Assembly: GCA_022316685.1 (NCBI GenBank)
Contig: JAKJHU010000036.1
Span: forward strand, 6,428,036 to 6,492,035
DNA: 64,000 nt
Direction: 5' to 3'
Source: Progne subis subis
Lineage: Eukaryota > Chordata > Aves > Passeriformes > Hirundinidae
A program made the translations under genes and the position numbers. The stretch's first letter is position 1; each line of letters opens with the position of its first letter. Below the pieces are notes generated by a model. That model saw only the letters and a list, made by a program, of their open reading frames with translations. It was not told where the DNA came from and did no database searches. This document shows, one piece after another, positions 10,499-22,555 of the stretch.

Positions 10499-11553
10499 TC
10501 CACAAATATTAGTAAAGGTTCTGATGGAAGCTGCTTTGTTTTGGTTGGAAAGACTTATCGGGCTGGGTTGCTAATTGAATTGGCAGATTCTTATTATCAA
10601 CAGCTGTTTCAGGATTTTGCCAAAGTTCCGGAAGCAAATCTTTTTGGAGGTGAAAGGGAACTGTAGTATTTCTTGCTAAATTTGCTTTTAAACGGTTGCA
10701 AAAGTATTCTCTTTCATATCCAAAATTGGCCTGAACTTTGCATAAACCCTGAATTGCTTGTTGGGGGATGGGGTCCCAATTACTGTGGACAGCACCCCCT
10801 CTTTTTGACTGTTGATATGTGAAAGGGGTGGCAGAAAAACTGGGATCTCTTCCTGCTTCCAGGTTCCCGGCTGGCCCGCCCCGCCCCGGGGCGCGGGAAC
10901 TGGGACTGTGGGCAGGGAAACCGTGGGAACCAGGGGCAGGGAGGGGCTGGAGGCTTGAGTCACACAGGGAGGAGTCAGAGGGTGGAGGTTTGAGGGTAGG
11001 GGGCAGAGTCAGAGGAGAGGGCAGTGCTGGGGGCAGCACTGAAGGGAGGGAGGGGTCTGGGGAGAAAAAGGGATTGCTGGAAGGAGGGACAGACAAAGGG
11101 AGAGACTCCTCATGGCTCGGGAGCACATGGCTTCAGCCATTTTGGACAAAGGAATCCCCTCCATCTTGTGACCCCCCCCACACCTTTGTGCCACTAAGAT
11201 GGGAGGTTTGAGCAGTTGGACTGCCTGCAAAGTACAAGCTGGGGAAAATTCACAAAGAACTGGCTTTTCTTCTTTTTTATTTTGCTTTTGCAATGCAAAC
11301 TTAATTTTTAAGCTATAAAAAGCAAAATTTGCATCTTCTTTATTATTAGAGGAGCCAGATTCAACTTTTTTGTTATAGCCTCCCAAAATTCTAGGGACCT
11401 TATTTGCTCTAATGGTAAATGTGGAAACTGAGAAAACCACCAGAGAGTTAATTTTTTCAACTGTTTCTTTGAACAATGGTTCTCCCCATCATCCAAGGCA
11501 TTTAAAATGTGGTAATAGACTCTTTTTTGAGACACAGACAGCCTAGCACCCAT
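10499..11553 (-). pseudogene. gag: Broken gag: matrix, proline-rich region, capsid N-terminal part (ERV)
   Basis: The gag start is at 11553: the protein opens MGARLS, an N-myristoylation signal (Gly2, Ser6) typical of matrix, followed by 'WWFSQFPHL'. The frame ends at 11308, but the similarity passes to another frame near a run of six T on the plus strand (11366-11371), a likely slippage site. A second switch near 11126 opens a proline/serine-rich stretch (11126 to ~10830) of the kind that lies between matrix and capsid. Capsid starts around 'PFTYQQSKRGG' and 'NWDPIPQQAI' (roughly 10820-10740). That frame stops at 10509, and the capsid C-terminal part continues in the frame of the 9788-10498 entry. 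The capsid N-terminal domain looks shorter than usual, so there may be a further internal deletion. Three frame changes make this a pseudogene. Confidence 0.82.
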
Positions 11554-12163
11554 TTTTGGCTCAGATTTTGAGTTTCTGTGTCCTCTTCACTGTGACTGAG
11601 AATCTGAAAGGAAAAAAAAAAAAAAAAAAAACTTCGCTGGAGAGAAAAAAAAGCCAAAAGGGGAAACAGTTTCCTTTTCCACCCCCCAGGCTGCCGAAAG
11701 CACTTTGAAGGTTTACTCTGAAAGCAAAACCTTCCCCGAAAGAGAAAAAAACCCTTTTCCCTGAGGAACATCACCTCTGAAAAGATTTTCCCTTAGAAAA
11801 CCGAAAGTGGTACTCACCAAAATTCCAGTGTTCTTTTCCTTTCTTTCCCCATCACTCCTTTTGCCTGAGACTGACCCTTTTTTGTGCCAAAAGAACTTCC
11901 AGTCTTGGTTCCCAGGGTTAGTTTTCCACGAACATGTGGTCACTCTCTGGGAGCAGCTTGCCGGTCGTGGGGCTTCTTTGCAGCACTCCGATGGGTTTTT
12001 TTGAGTCCAAAGGAGAAAACTGCAGCCCTGGCCTGTAGAGTCCTGTGTTTCAGAGACTCCACAGCGAACTCCAAGATTCCAGGTCTGTCTCTGCGTGGGA
12101 TTCCTCAGCCACGTGCTCCCTCAGTGGTTCTTCCAGCTTTTTGGGAACCTTTTGTGGCTTCGA
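11554..12163 (-). other. Untranslated leader of the provirus
   Basis: About 600 bases between the primer binding site and the gag ATG, with a 19-20 base A run on the plus strand near 11611-11630. Retroviral leaders normally hold the splice donor and packaging signal. I could not identify either here with confidence. Short open frames on both strands look incidental. Confidence 0.6.
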
Positions 12164-12181
12164 GCCACACGTTGTGCACCA
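12164..12181 (-). other. Primer binding site, tRNA-Lys(CTT) type
   Basis: On the minus strand TGGTGCACAACGTGTGGC follows the 5' LTR after a 2-base spacer. The vertebrate tRNA-Lys(CTT) site is TGGCGCCCAACGTGGGGC, so 15 of 18 bases agree. Complementarity continues into the T arm: the plus strand reads 'gtggcttcgagccacac' where the tRNA has 'gtgggttcgagccccac'. Lysine primer use is typical of betaretroviruses and ERV-K. Confidence 0.85.
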
Positions 12182-12183
12182 GT

Positions 12184-12537
12184 TGTAGTAATTCCCCACG
12201 AGACTTGACAACCGCTGATGGCAAAATTAAGAGAGTCTGCTCTCTGGCTTCGGGTGGGATTTTACAGCTTTTATTCTCAAGTCCTGCCTGCTTTGCTGGA
12301 CTGTCCCAATGACTTGTTGGTGCCAGAGAGACCTCACCCCTCCCATGTCGTGGCTTTTCCCCCAGGGGGCAGGGCCCAGAGGCACCACCCAGTCAGGGAG
12401 AAGTGGGAGGGAACAGGGCTGGGTTACATTTCAGTGTAGGGGATGGGCACTGGGGGCAAGGACAGATCATAGGACAGATACATAGGAAAAACATTACAAA
12501 TCCGATGAACTATAAACCCAATTAATGCATTACAACA
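12184..12537 (-). mobile_element. 5' LTR of the provirus
   Basis: 354 bp with TG...CA ends, aligned throughout with 9271-9639. The minus-strand AATAAAA polyadenylation signal is at 12269-12275. Adjacent to the primer binding site on its left and to the duplicated hexamer GAGAAT on its right, which fixes it as the 5' LTR. Confidence 0.93.
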
Positions 12538-12543
12538 GAGAAT

Positions 12544-14146
12544 GGCAAAAATCTTGAACATAACCACATGTGACAGACAGAATTCATGAATGCAACTTTT
12601 CAAATGAAAGACTAAGGTTGCCTTAAAATATTTTTAGCAGAAATATTTCACATTTCTGTAATATTTTTCAAATAATATAGAACATTTTTGTTAATTGATA
12701 ACATGGGAATGGATATATTTCTATGAATATAAAGCTAGAATATGGAAAATGGAAAAAATAAATGGAAGCAATGGAGTTTTCAGTACCTGATGCTCACCAC
12801 AAGATTGGATTTTTTTTTTTTTTTCTACAATCATGATTTTGACAACTCTAAGTACACACTGAAATGTAAAGTAAAGCAATATAACGGGAGATGAGATAAG
12901 ATTGTCTGCTTGCCTGGAAAAACCTGTCCACACAAAGAGCAAGAATTGTTTCCGTGGTGGAAAAGGAAAGAAACAAAGGTATTTGCTTAATATCTTCAGA
13001 ATCTTTATATATTTGACATTTTTTAGTATCAAAGTGTTACTTTAGTCCACTATGTTAGGTAATTTTCACTGTAAACTGATAACAATTCAAAGTTAAAAGA
13101 GGATAATCTGTGTCATACTTTACAATTACTGCTTAGGCACAAAAAATGAGTATTCATAGGAGAAGTGCCACCAGTAGAGCTTGTCAGATAAAAATAGAAA
13201 TTAAATAGAGTTCTGAATGTCTCAACTCAGATTCTGTCAAGTCCCACTCACAGTTCTTTAATGGAATAGATAAATGGTTCAGAGGAATATTTGTTTATTT
13301 CAGATTGAAACACAACAGTTGTTCAAAGGAAATTTGGAAGAATGCTGGGAATGGTGTGCAAAATGTCAGACATTCTGCCTTTTTGTGTCTCTGGTAGGAT
13401 CGGCCATTAAGCTTCAGTACAACACAGCAAGTGTTGAAGTGACCCTTGACAACAAAACAATTCATGTGGAAGCCTTGGTATTCACATTATGCAGGATTTT
13501 TATTTTGGATTAGCTCTAGTTTCTACCTGGGGACTTGAATGCCTGTTAGTTTTGGATTTATTAGTTACACACTGGGAGGGCATGTTCTGGTTTAACTTCA
13601 TTTGAAAGGAATCTTATGTGCTAGACTATGTGATCTGAAGCCCTGTAAGGAGGAACAATCAGGATATTCACCTAAAAACCACATTTCTCATCCAACAGCA
13701 AAGACTATGTAGCTCAGCTCCGCCGTCAGCTATAGCTTTAGTCCCGTACTTTCCCATTGCTTTATATATTACTGTGTTTGAAATGGTGTTCAGAAAATCA
13801 AAATGAAGAGCCAAGCAGTCTTTCTACTGAGTAGTGCACCCTTCTGTTTGATCTATATTCTTTTTGTAGAATTTCGTTTGCCGAGCTGCAGAGAGACATT
13901 CTGGAGCCTATTAGCTGTTACCGTGCTCCCTCTTTGCCATGAACTTGTGGCTAGTTAACAGCTATGGACATCAGAAGTCACGTGCTTACCCTTGTTTTTA
14001 CTACATCCTTCTCTCCTTGTATTTGTTGCACCTTTTTCCATGGGGATAAAGTATTGGCGAAACAAACAAACAAACAAACAAACAAAAATATAGTTTTTTC
14101 TTGTATGGCACTTATATAGGGTTTTATTTTTGGTAACAATTCTCAT
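12544..14146. other. Unique AT-rich DNA, no gene seen
   Basis: Short frames only. A T run lies at 12810-12824 and an (AAAC)n array at 14060-14086. No element recognised. Confidence 0.5.
14060..14086. repeat. (CAAA)n microsatellite
   Basis: Six AAAC units in tandem, same type as at 7685 and 21961. Confidence 0.85.
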
Positions 14147-14527
14147 TGGGATGACTTGGGAGGGCTGACCTGAAACAGACTGGATAGATCTAGAAAATAA
14201 AGTAGGTATTTATTGAAAGGCCTCCAGAATCCACCTTGGGCAGGACAGGAGCCTGACAAGGGCTACACCCAAGGTGGACAAAATGGCTGACCGGTCATGA
14301 GATCTTACATTTTTATAAGTTTTGGTATTTGCATATTGGGTATTAATTGTCCAATTACAGCTTCAGGTTGTGAGATCTCATCCTTCTTGTTTTTCCCTTC
14401 AAGTCCACCATTGTTTATGCTGTTGGGCTGAAAGTTGTCCTTGGACCTCAGCAGGAAAAGGATTTGTTTTGTCTACCTACTCTGTAAAGAGAGCTTCCTA
14501 GCACTTAATATGAGGCTCAGAACTACA
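14147..14527 (-). mobile_element. Probable solo LTR, antisense
   Basis: Read on the minus strand it begins TGTAGTTCTGAGCC and shows an LTR-like order: AT-rich U3, TATA box (TATAAAA, plus-strand positions 14311-14317), a GC-richer R-like part, then AATAAA (14209-14214) and a U5-like end. Plausible TG...CA ends are 14147 and 14527. No matching target duplication was found at these or neighbouring ends, so the boundaries are approximate. No internal viral sequence is attached. Confidence 0.6.
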
Positions 14528-17500
14528 CCTAAGGAGCACATAATCTGAAAACATGAAAGCTAAATCTTAAGGTATCAATTGGTTATACATTCTTTATGAC
14601 ATCAGTCACTTGGAAATGATTACAAAGTTTCACAGCATGTTTCTTGGTCACTTCTACCCCAGCAAGCCTTTATCTGTGTCCATGTCTCTCATGGTTTCTG
14701 CTCAATCAGGCCTAAGATACCAGGCATCTTTATCAGTTCCATTATACTCTCTGTTTCAATCTCTATAAAAAGCCTTGAAAATTAGGAAGTGTAAATACAT
14801 TACCACCCTTTGTAATTTCCTTCTTTTATCACCTCATCCTCTTCAGTTGTGTTTACTCAATGCAGCATTCTTGGGGAAGGTTATGAAACCTATAGGAGTC
14901 AGGTGCTTGCAAATCTTTACAAATTTTGGGAACAAACTTCCTAGAAATTTTCCTAGGGAAAAAAAATTAAAAGCAGAAAAAGCTTCTCATTGTATAAGAA
15001 CATCAGCTTTCCCTTTCATAATGATCTCTATAGTTATCAGATTAACTTCTATTTGTTATTTGTTGTCCATGGAAGGGGGATTAAACTTGATATATAGACA
15101 GATATCCATGAGAGGCACTGCACTTATCATCATCTCTGTGGTACCAGTATAAACTTGTGTTCACTTTAGGTAAAAACCTTGTTGGACACTTCTGACATTT
15201 TGCAAAATATAAAGGTAGCTCTGATGCAATGTTATTGATTAGAATTTCTTTTCTGTCCCTGTTGCTTTACAGCACTTCTTTTTTTTTTCCCCTTTACGGA
15301 TAAATTATGCATTGCTGGAAGCACAGTAGTTATTTATACTCCTGTACATGGAAGGAAGATACCTTTAGGCTAACTTACAGTTTAAAAGTGTATGTCCTTA
15401 TCATTGTACAGCTACATGGATGAATCACTTTCCGTTACAATGTGCCCATATTTTCCCCACTTGTCACCCAGGAAATAATTTATTCTCCTTCATTGTCAGA
15501 TTTTGCATCTGTACAGGCTGAATCTATGTTGTGAAAATTAAATAGTGATTTATAATCTAAAGGAGAAAAGTATTAGGACATTATGACCTTGTCACAGTCT
15601 TGAATGGTATCTCAAAAATAGATGATAATATTGCTATTTAGTCTAATAGACAACTGGGTTTTTTTTGTAATTTCCCTGAAACTCAAATTTCTAATTGTGC
15701 CTCATTTGCACCAATAATCTCAAAATATATGTTTTAAAAAAGCTATAAAACTCTATATTCTTCCTTTGCTCTTAAATATCCTCTCCCCTTCTATAACCAC
15801 AAGTGCAATATAACAACAATATAGTCTTGGACATCATGATTTTCATATTAAGTATTATGAATTGCATTTAAAAACCATTAGCTGTATGTGAACATGAAGA
15901 ACCTACATGCTGTTTACATAAAGGTTGTGATGTACAGGAAAATTAGTCTAGCTTTCCATATTCCTGTGAGATGTGCATTTGTCATAAACAAAGGAAGAAA
16001 GGATATTCAGTTTCCATTTTTGAAGCAATACTTGAATGACTATCTAAATAATGGTGTATTTAGTGAAGTTCTTCTTCAATTCTTCATTTCAGCTGCCTCA
16101 TTTCAAGCTAATGTCAGGCTAGCTCAGTTGTGAACCACCTCTATCAACTTTTGTAAATTCAGTCCACTGGTGTTAATATATCCTAATCAATCAGTACAGC
16201 AGTACAACTAAATGAGTTATGTTCACTGATGAATATTACACAGTGTAAAAGCCCATGACAACAACACAGAGGATGCTTTCTATGCCATGAATTTTTTCTT
16301 AATTGCAGAACTTTTGTCTTCCAGGTTGGCAAAAGACTAAGGTATGTTATTCATGCAATGTTAGCAACAGGAATAATTTAATATATTCTTTATCTTGAGT
16401 AAATATTATCTCTTTCACTAATTGACAAAACATTTCTTTCAAACTAACAAACAGCTGTTCTCCAATTTCCTTTGTAACATAGTACAGGTAGCAGCCCTAA
16501 TAATAAGTGAGAGAAGAGGGTGAAAAGCAACTATGTGTTGGAAAAAGCAAATCTTTTTTAGAACTTAGACTGGCAGGATGAACTAAGCATCTTTCAATTT
16601 GATCAACTACACAATTTTCATCCCAATATGAGAGAAGAAGAGTTTTTACCAAACATGTCAATTTGACCTAAGTCTGTTTTTCATCCCTACTCCTCTTCTT
16701 GTTTAGCTAAACTAAAAGATTCTGTTTCTTGCCTGTTTATTAATTTATGTAATAGCAGCCTTTATCAATTACAATATAATCTATGAATGATGGTACTCTG
16801 TGTTGAAGGGAACGCAGGCCTGCTTCTTTTTTTTTTTCTTGTGTGACTGATAATGTCCAAGCAGTCACCTTCTTTATGGAATTTGAATGAGACAGCAGAA
16901 GACAATTTCAAGGTTATTAAGTAGGCGGGTTTAATTTTTTGTCCTGTCAAATCTTTGTAGTAATCTTGATCACAAGAAAAGATTAATTATGTGCAATTTT
17001 ATTTTCTCATTACAGTCATTGCATGAAAATAAGAGTATGGAATTAATTAGATTATAATAATTGTCAAGAATAAAAATTAGTCATAAGATTTAGCATGGAA
17101 TTGATCAAAGACTACCAAAGCACTGTGAACGTCACCAGCATTTTCTGAAACTGTCATTAACCTGCCCCTTTCTAAAGCAGAGGTTGTGACTGATTAGTAG
17201 ATCAAACTGTACACTGTTGAAATGATTAAGATAACACTTTTGGCTATTTCCCACCACAAACCCCCAAAGCCATGATGTACAACTGAAAGTATTATGTGTT
17301 CTTAGCCTCCTGCCAAGAACAAATCCATCTGACCAAGTGCTGGCCCAGAGCTGGAGGGCTGCCTGAAGTGACAAAACAACCATGCCATACTAAAGTGCTT
17401 TGCACATTAAGTCAGAAACGGTGAAATACAAGGATTGTGCACAAAGCATACTTTATTAAAAATAAAGACAGAAGGAAATCCTGTATTGAAGTCAGGACAC

Positions 17501-17703
17501 TAAATTATTTTCTTTTATTGGATTTTCTTTGATATAGAAAGTCCATTACATTTTGTTTTAATGTTGTTTGTCTATATGCTGTTACTGGCAGCATCTCATG
17601 TTGACACAAAAGTTGATAAAATATGTCAGTGTTGATTCATTTCTGTACAGGTTGCAAATTGAACACAGTGAACTAGTGCTGTTAGTGCAACCACTTGGTA
17701 TTG

Positions 17704-17784
17704 TCTTTTTTTTTTTTTCTTTTTTTTTTTTTTTTTCTTTTTTTTTTCTTTTTTTTCTTTTTTTTCTTTTTTCTTTTTCCCCTT
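17704..17784 (+). repeat. 81-base pure polypyrimidine tract
   Basis: Uninterrupted C/T run, mostly T with single C interruptions at 5-18 base intervals, ending in four C. Tracts of this length can adopt triplex structures and are prone to length change. Confidence 0.9.
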
Positions 17785-18970
17785 GATTTTATGAAATCTG
17801 CTTTTCATTGTGTCCGTATTTCATAAAACTATTCAAAGAGGTTATGTGTACTTCTGGACCTCTAAGAATGGTAGTACTTGAGACCAAGGTGTAAACTGTT
17901 TATACTCATCACATCAGCAGGATGGGAATTGCTTTGTATACTTGTAGAAACCATATTCTTATAGAGAGTAATTTAGAGACTGTGTTGTGTAGAAGCTGCA
18001 AAACAAGGCTGGTTTTTGTCATCAGAAGGTCTCTTTTGTTTCTAACACTACTGCAGCTAAGGGTAAAGCAATTGTGAGATTCGATAATGACAACCAGGGC
18101 AGAGAGCAACTAAAAGGCTCTGAGATCTTGTCACCGGTGTACCAGGATATCATTTGCCTGTCACTTTTAAGAACAGTCCCTTCAGTTGCTGTTAAACAGA
18201 CAAAAAGCATAGTTTTGTCTGTATCAGACAGACTCTGAAACAGTAATCTACAGTATTCCAAAGTTAAAAGAATTACTGAAATTGTGCTGCAGCAAAACAC
18301 ACACATTGTCATTTTTCTTGTTGCCTTAGAATATTGCTTTAAGCTTTTGGGAAGGATATAGTGCAACAGCATTATGTAGACAGTTTTGCAGTAGATTTTC
18401 TGATATATCTATATATTTAAATGTATCTACATATATATCTCTATATATACACTCATAGCAAATTCAATAAATGTACAGATCTATCAAAATAGCCAAGTAT
18501 ATATGTATATCACTATTGCCTCCTTTTCCTTTGTATTCAGAAGTATTTACACTGCTACAGAATTCAAGGTGAACAGAAACCTGGCTCTTTGGATTCCCTC
18601 TGACCAATTCCCATCACTTTCAACAAGACTGACAATGGAAAATTGCTTTTGCTCAGAAGCAGCAAGTCCTTTTTCATCAGTTCTTATATTTGTGACACTC
18701 TTACATGTGTTTAATGCAAACACACAGCTCATTTCTCTTTCCTACAGACCAGCGGCTTTGCCTGTGTTGCACCCGTTTCACTGTTCCACTGAGGCAAAGC
18801 CTGTGCAGCCTGATTCAGTCATACAAAACTAGCAGTTCCACTCTTTCTGATGGAAAAACAGGTGGTCTGAGAAAACATGGATGACCAGGGAAGAGGAAAA
18901 CAACAAATGAACTCATTACATCAGAAATAATTAATCACATGCACATATGTAAGTGTTAATTCCCCAAATT

Positions 18971-18988
18971 AAACATATATATATATAT
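18971..18988. repeat. (TA)n microsatellite
   Basis: About eight TA units. Another TA array occurs at 19189. Confidence 0.8.
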
Positions 18989-19188
18989 AAATTGGCTTTT
19001 AATATCTGCTAAAGAAGAAACATTGCTGTAAGAGATTTTTAGTATAGCCTGTAATTCCTTTTCAGTGAAATGCCTTTCATATTCTATGCAGAATACTATT
19101 TCCTTAATGATGATTAAAGGAGTATGTGTTCCAAAATTAAAGTTGATCTCATTTCTAGTTTCATTGGAATCTTATATATATGTGCATG

Positions 19189-19212
19189 TATATATATATA
19201 TATATATACACA
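19189..19212. repeat. (TA)n-(CA)n compound microsatellite
   Basis: Ten or so TA units followed by CACA. Likely polymorphic. Confidence 0.85.
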
Positions 19213-21960
19213 CATACATTGTTTGCTATTTTTTTGTTGTTGTTTTTCATTTGGTTCTTGTTTTGGGATTAGGTTTTTATTTAACATCAGACCTAACAAC
19301 TCTTGTAAGACTGTGTGTTTCCTGTGAATTATTTAGCCAGGAGCCATCATGTCTCCTAGCTACCAGCTGAGTGTTAAAATGCACAGTAGAAATAGAAGAA
19401 CAGTACTTTGTCAAGTATTATTCACAGCAACCTTGTGAAGGGCACTACAACTTAATATAGCATCTGTCCTTAGAAAAATCACTGAACCTACACAAAGAAG
19501 TTCAGTTAGAGATACTGGGTGTTCAGGACCAATTTTCAGATGGTCCAGACCACTCTGCTTTTGCTTGGTACAAGTAGTTCTATTTTAACTACGTTGAGAT
19601 TTGAGTGCTGTTATTCCCTGCTGTCTACACTGGCACAGCTCTCTTCAAAACCTGCCCTAGATATGACTTTCAAGAAACGATATATGCAATTTTATAGCAC
19701 TAACTCTTCATAAGAGCCTGAATCACCTTGAAGACAGTGTCTGATGTCACCGCCTGGAGAGATCATTTTGTTCATTAGGGGAACTGTATCAGCTGGCTCC
19801 TATGAGGCAGCGCCCTGACATCTTTAAGCAGATAGATAGCTAGACATGACACAAAGACTCCATGGGTAAGAAAAGAGATAAAGGCCAACATAGCTAATAT
19901 TTCAAGGGTCTTTTTTGAATAAAAGTTTTAAATGGGTGTTATAAAATATATTAGAATTTTAGTCTTGCTTGATAAGTCACTACGACTGAATGTGTAAACT
20001 ATTTTCAAGTGAAGATAGAAAAAATTTCTTTGGAAAAATAGATACTTCCTCAGATGATATAAAGTAATGAGCAGAGCTATTGCTTTATAGGATTCTGAAT
20101 CAATATACTTTATCTGCTTTCTTTTACTTTAAAACTTAGAAACTCCAATGATGAAAAAAAGAAGAGTAACGGTGATTACACTTTGAAGATAATGGGTCAG
20201 TCTGAGTATTATTAGGATTTCAGGATAAAAAGTCAGATTTAATTTTGTAGGATAAGGTGTATGGGACAAGGCAAGACTATAAGATTAATTCAAAATTGCA
20301 CTATGTTAATAATTCTTAGGTTGTTTTTACTCTTATTATGCATTTGAGAAATGAGTGGAGTAATAAGATAGATTTTATTCTCATTAGGTGCTTTGTCATG
20401 AGAACTCTGAAGAACTATATAGCCAAAAAATTATGTGAAATCACTTTAAAAGTTGTGTGTTTTTTCTGGTTTTCCATATATAGTTTTGATGTAAATATAC
20501 CACTGCTTTCAGCTGCAGAGAAGGCAAACAGCGCTCAGACTGATAAAAAATCTGACTGATACAATGATCCATAGCTTACAGAAATTATCATAAAGAAAAA
20601 AAAGTTAAATTCAGACACACAAAAATACATGGATATATAGTGCAATAATTTATACTATTGTTACCTTTTAAGAATATAACTTGCATAAACTATTTTTATA
20701 AAACAAGAAGCAGATGTTAGAAGAGCTTATGCATCCAGACTGCAACTGTAGTAAATATTTTTTTTTTTTCTGAAATAAATTGTATTCTAAAATTTTAAGG
20801 TGTTTGTTTTCACAAGCTTAATGTGTGATGGAAAGTCTTCCACAAAGGTCTTTGGTTGACCTCTGTTGTCCTACTTTTTAAGCTGATTTCATGTTGGACA
20901 ATTTGCATTCAGGCCTGACAGAAAGGAGCTGCAGGAGATGGCCAGGTTGCAAGAGACCTGCCTCATTTTTGTGTCACCTGGTCTCAAGCAGTCTTGTGAT
21001 ACACTGCCATGGCAGGAAGTTCTTGTTATCAATTTGTTAAGAGCTTCTGGTCACCAACTTTCTTGATGTTATGGGGAGTACTGTGAAAAGGGAGTATCAT
21101 AGGTCTCTAGCCTGTATTTGGAAGGCACTTATTAGCCATAATCACAAACAAAATTTTATTTGATGAGGCAATTTGATAGTCAGACATTTTGCTCCCCTCT
21201 ATCTACAAAATGTCAAAGAAAGCATTTGAAAATCCTGGAGTTTTCATTTATAGTGATTGTCCTGCAGTGACGGAAGGGGAAATCTTAGAGACTGTGGACA
21301 CAAAGGAAGCTCATTCAGAAAGCAAAAAAATTGGAATACTCAAATTAGCTGTGCATCTGCTAGACTACTCAATTTTTTTCTCTTGAAACACTGGGCTGTT
21401 TCAATATAGTCAGTCCTGTTCTTAGAATGTTTGGTTCTGTGGTGCTTGGAAACTCGAAGCAGAGAGAGTTGTTTAAGCTTTACAAAAAGGCATGAAAAGT
21501 GTAAAGCTAAAAATATATTAGATGTGAGTATATTAAAGAGTGGACATATATAAAAATGATAATTTTTTAATAAATAATAACTACATGCTTATTATGATTA
21601 CATGCTTAAACCAAATGCTGACATAAGTTTGAGTAAAACTATTGATATAGCCAAAGCAATCTTACTTTACAAAATGAGCTAGTGGAAAAAAATAGAGTTA
21701 ATAAGTAGGATAGTTAAAATTAGGATATGTTTCTTTGAAGCTTTGTTTTGAGTGATCTTTCTGGATTTTAAATATATACATATTTGTATATATTTTAAAT
21801 TTCTCTGTGTTAATATACAAAAACTTAACAATAGGTTTATTGTTAGCAATGTCATTTATTGACTCGTTTCTTCCTAATTCACACTAAGCAAATTTAAATA
21901 TTACAGTAATGAGAAAATATTTCTATGCTTACGCAGAAAAAACAACTACAACAAAAAAGC

Positions 21961-21985
21961 AACAAACAAACAAACAAACAAACAA
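21961..21985. repeat. (CAAA)n microsatellite
   Basis: Six ACAA units preceded by A-rich sequence. Confidence 0.85.
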
Positions 21986-22086
21986 CCTAAAAATAATTCC
22001 ATGTGAATTTACTTGGAATTTTGATGGTAAGAAATCTTTTAACTTGTAACACATTTCTTTTAAATTTGATAGAATCTAAACAATAC

Positions 22087-22088
<2 letters not shown>

Positions 22089-22133
<45 letters not shown>
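22089..22133 (+). repeat. 45-base poly(T) run
   Basis: Uninterrupted T run, so poly(A) on the minus strand. It could be the tail of a minus-strand retrocopy lying to its right, but the following sequence is not recognisable and no flanking duplication was found. Confidence 0.9.
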
Positions 22134-22136
<3 letters not shown>

Positions 22137-22537
22137 GAAAACCAGTTTGATCTGTTTACAGTTCTGTACTCTGCTTTGGCTATTTTACATAAATATATTA
22201 AAAATATGAGGGTTTCTGCATTTTCACAAATCGGGTCATGAAATGCCAGTTTCTTCAGAGTTCCATGACTGCTTCCTATGAACTATGTTTAAGGATAATT
22301 AATAAATATACTGTTAAGTTTAGATACCTAAAACTGATATAAAATTTTTAAAGCAATAATTCAAACTTTAGGGTGAAATGGTACATAATGGCAAGGAGAT
22401 TCTCATCAAAGACATTAAAATTGTGGTTAAAATGTAGATCTCTTCATTCAGCCCACTAGCTGAGAGCTACAAGATTGCAATCATTACAGAGTAATGAAAA
22501 TGGATTTAGCTGATGCCATTTCTCATTTTCATTACCA

Positions 22538-22555
22538 TCATTTTCATGAAAATGA
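22538..22555. repeat. 18-bp perfect palindrome
   Basis: TCATTTTCATGAAAATGA is its own reverse complement. It lies within a run of 'cattttcat' units (22520-22560), so it may come from local repeat expansion. Confidence 0.85.

Larger units (their letters stand above)
9271..12537 (-). mobile_element. Internally deleted ERV-K-like (class II) provirus
   Basis: Complete two-LTR provirus, 3267 bp, read on the minus strand: 5' LTR 12184-12537, primer binding site 12164-12181, leader, broken gag, gag-to-integrase fusion, short tail, purine tract 9640-9647, 3' LTR 9271-9639. The hexamer GAGAAT is duplicated exactly at 9265-9270 and 12538-12543, proving one integration event; 6 bp is usual for betaretrovirus-like elements. 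The internal part is only ~2.5 kb instead of the ~7 kb or more of a full element. Protease, reverse transcriptase, RNase H, most of integrase and all of env are absent. By eye the two LTRs differ at about 20 positions in 354, plus a 13-14 bp tandem duplication in the 3' copy. That suggests an old but not ancient insertion. It cannot make infectious virus. Confidence 0.93.

Noticed and set aside
10819..11211. 130-codon plus-strand frame rich in Gly and Glu
   Set aside because: It is the opposite strand of the proline/serine-rich part of gag.
11502..12312. Several 65-142 codon frames in the provirus leader and 5' LTR
   Set aside because: They overlap the untranslated leader in conflicting frames and strands, with no similarity to retroviral accessory genes.
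17626..17808. Lys-rich and Phe-rich frames at the pyrimidine tract
   Set aside because: Translation of low-complexity DNA only. The same applies to 53652-53855 and 54622-54909.
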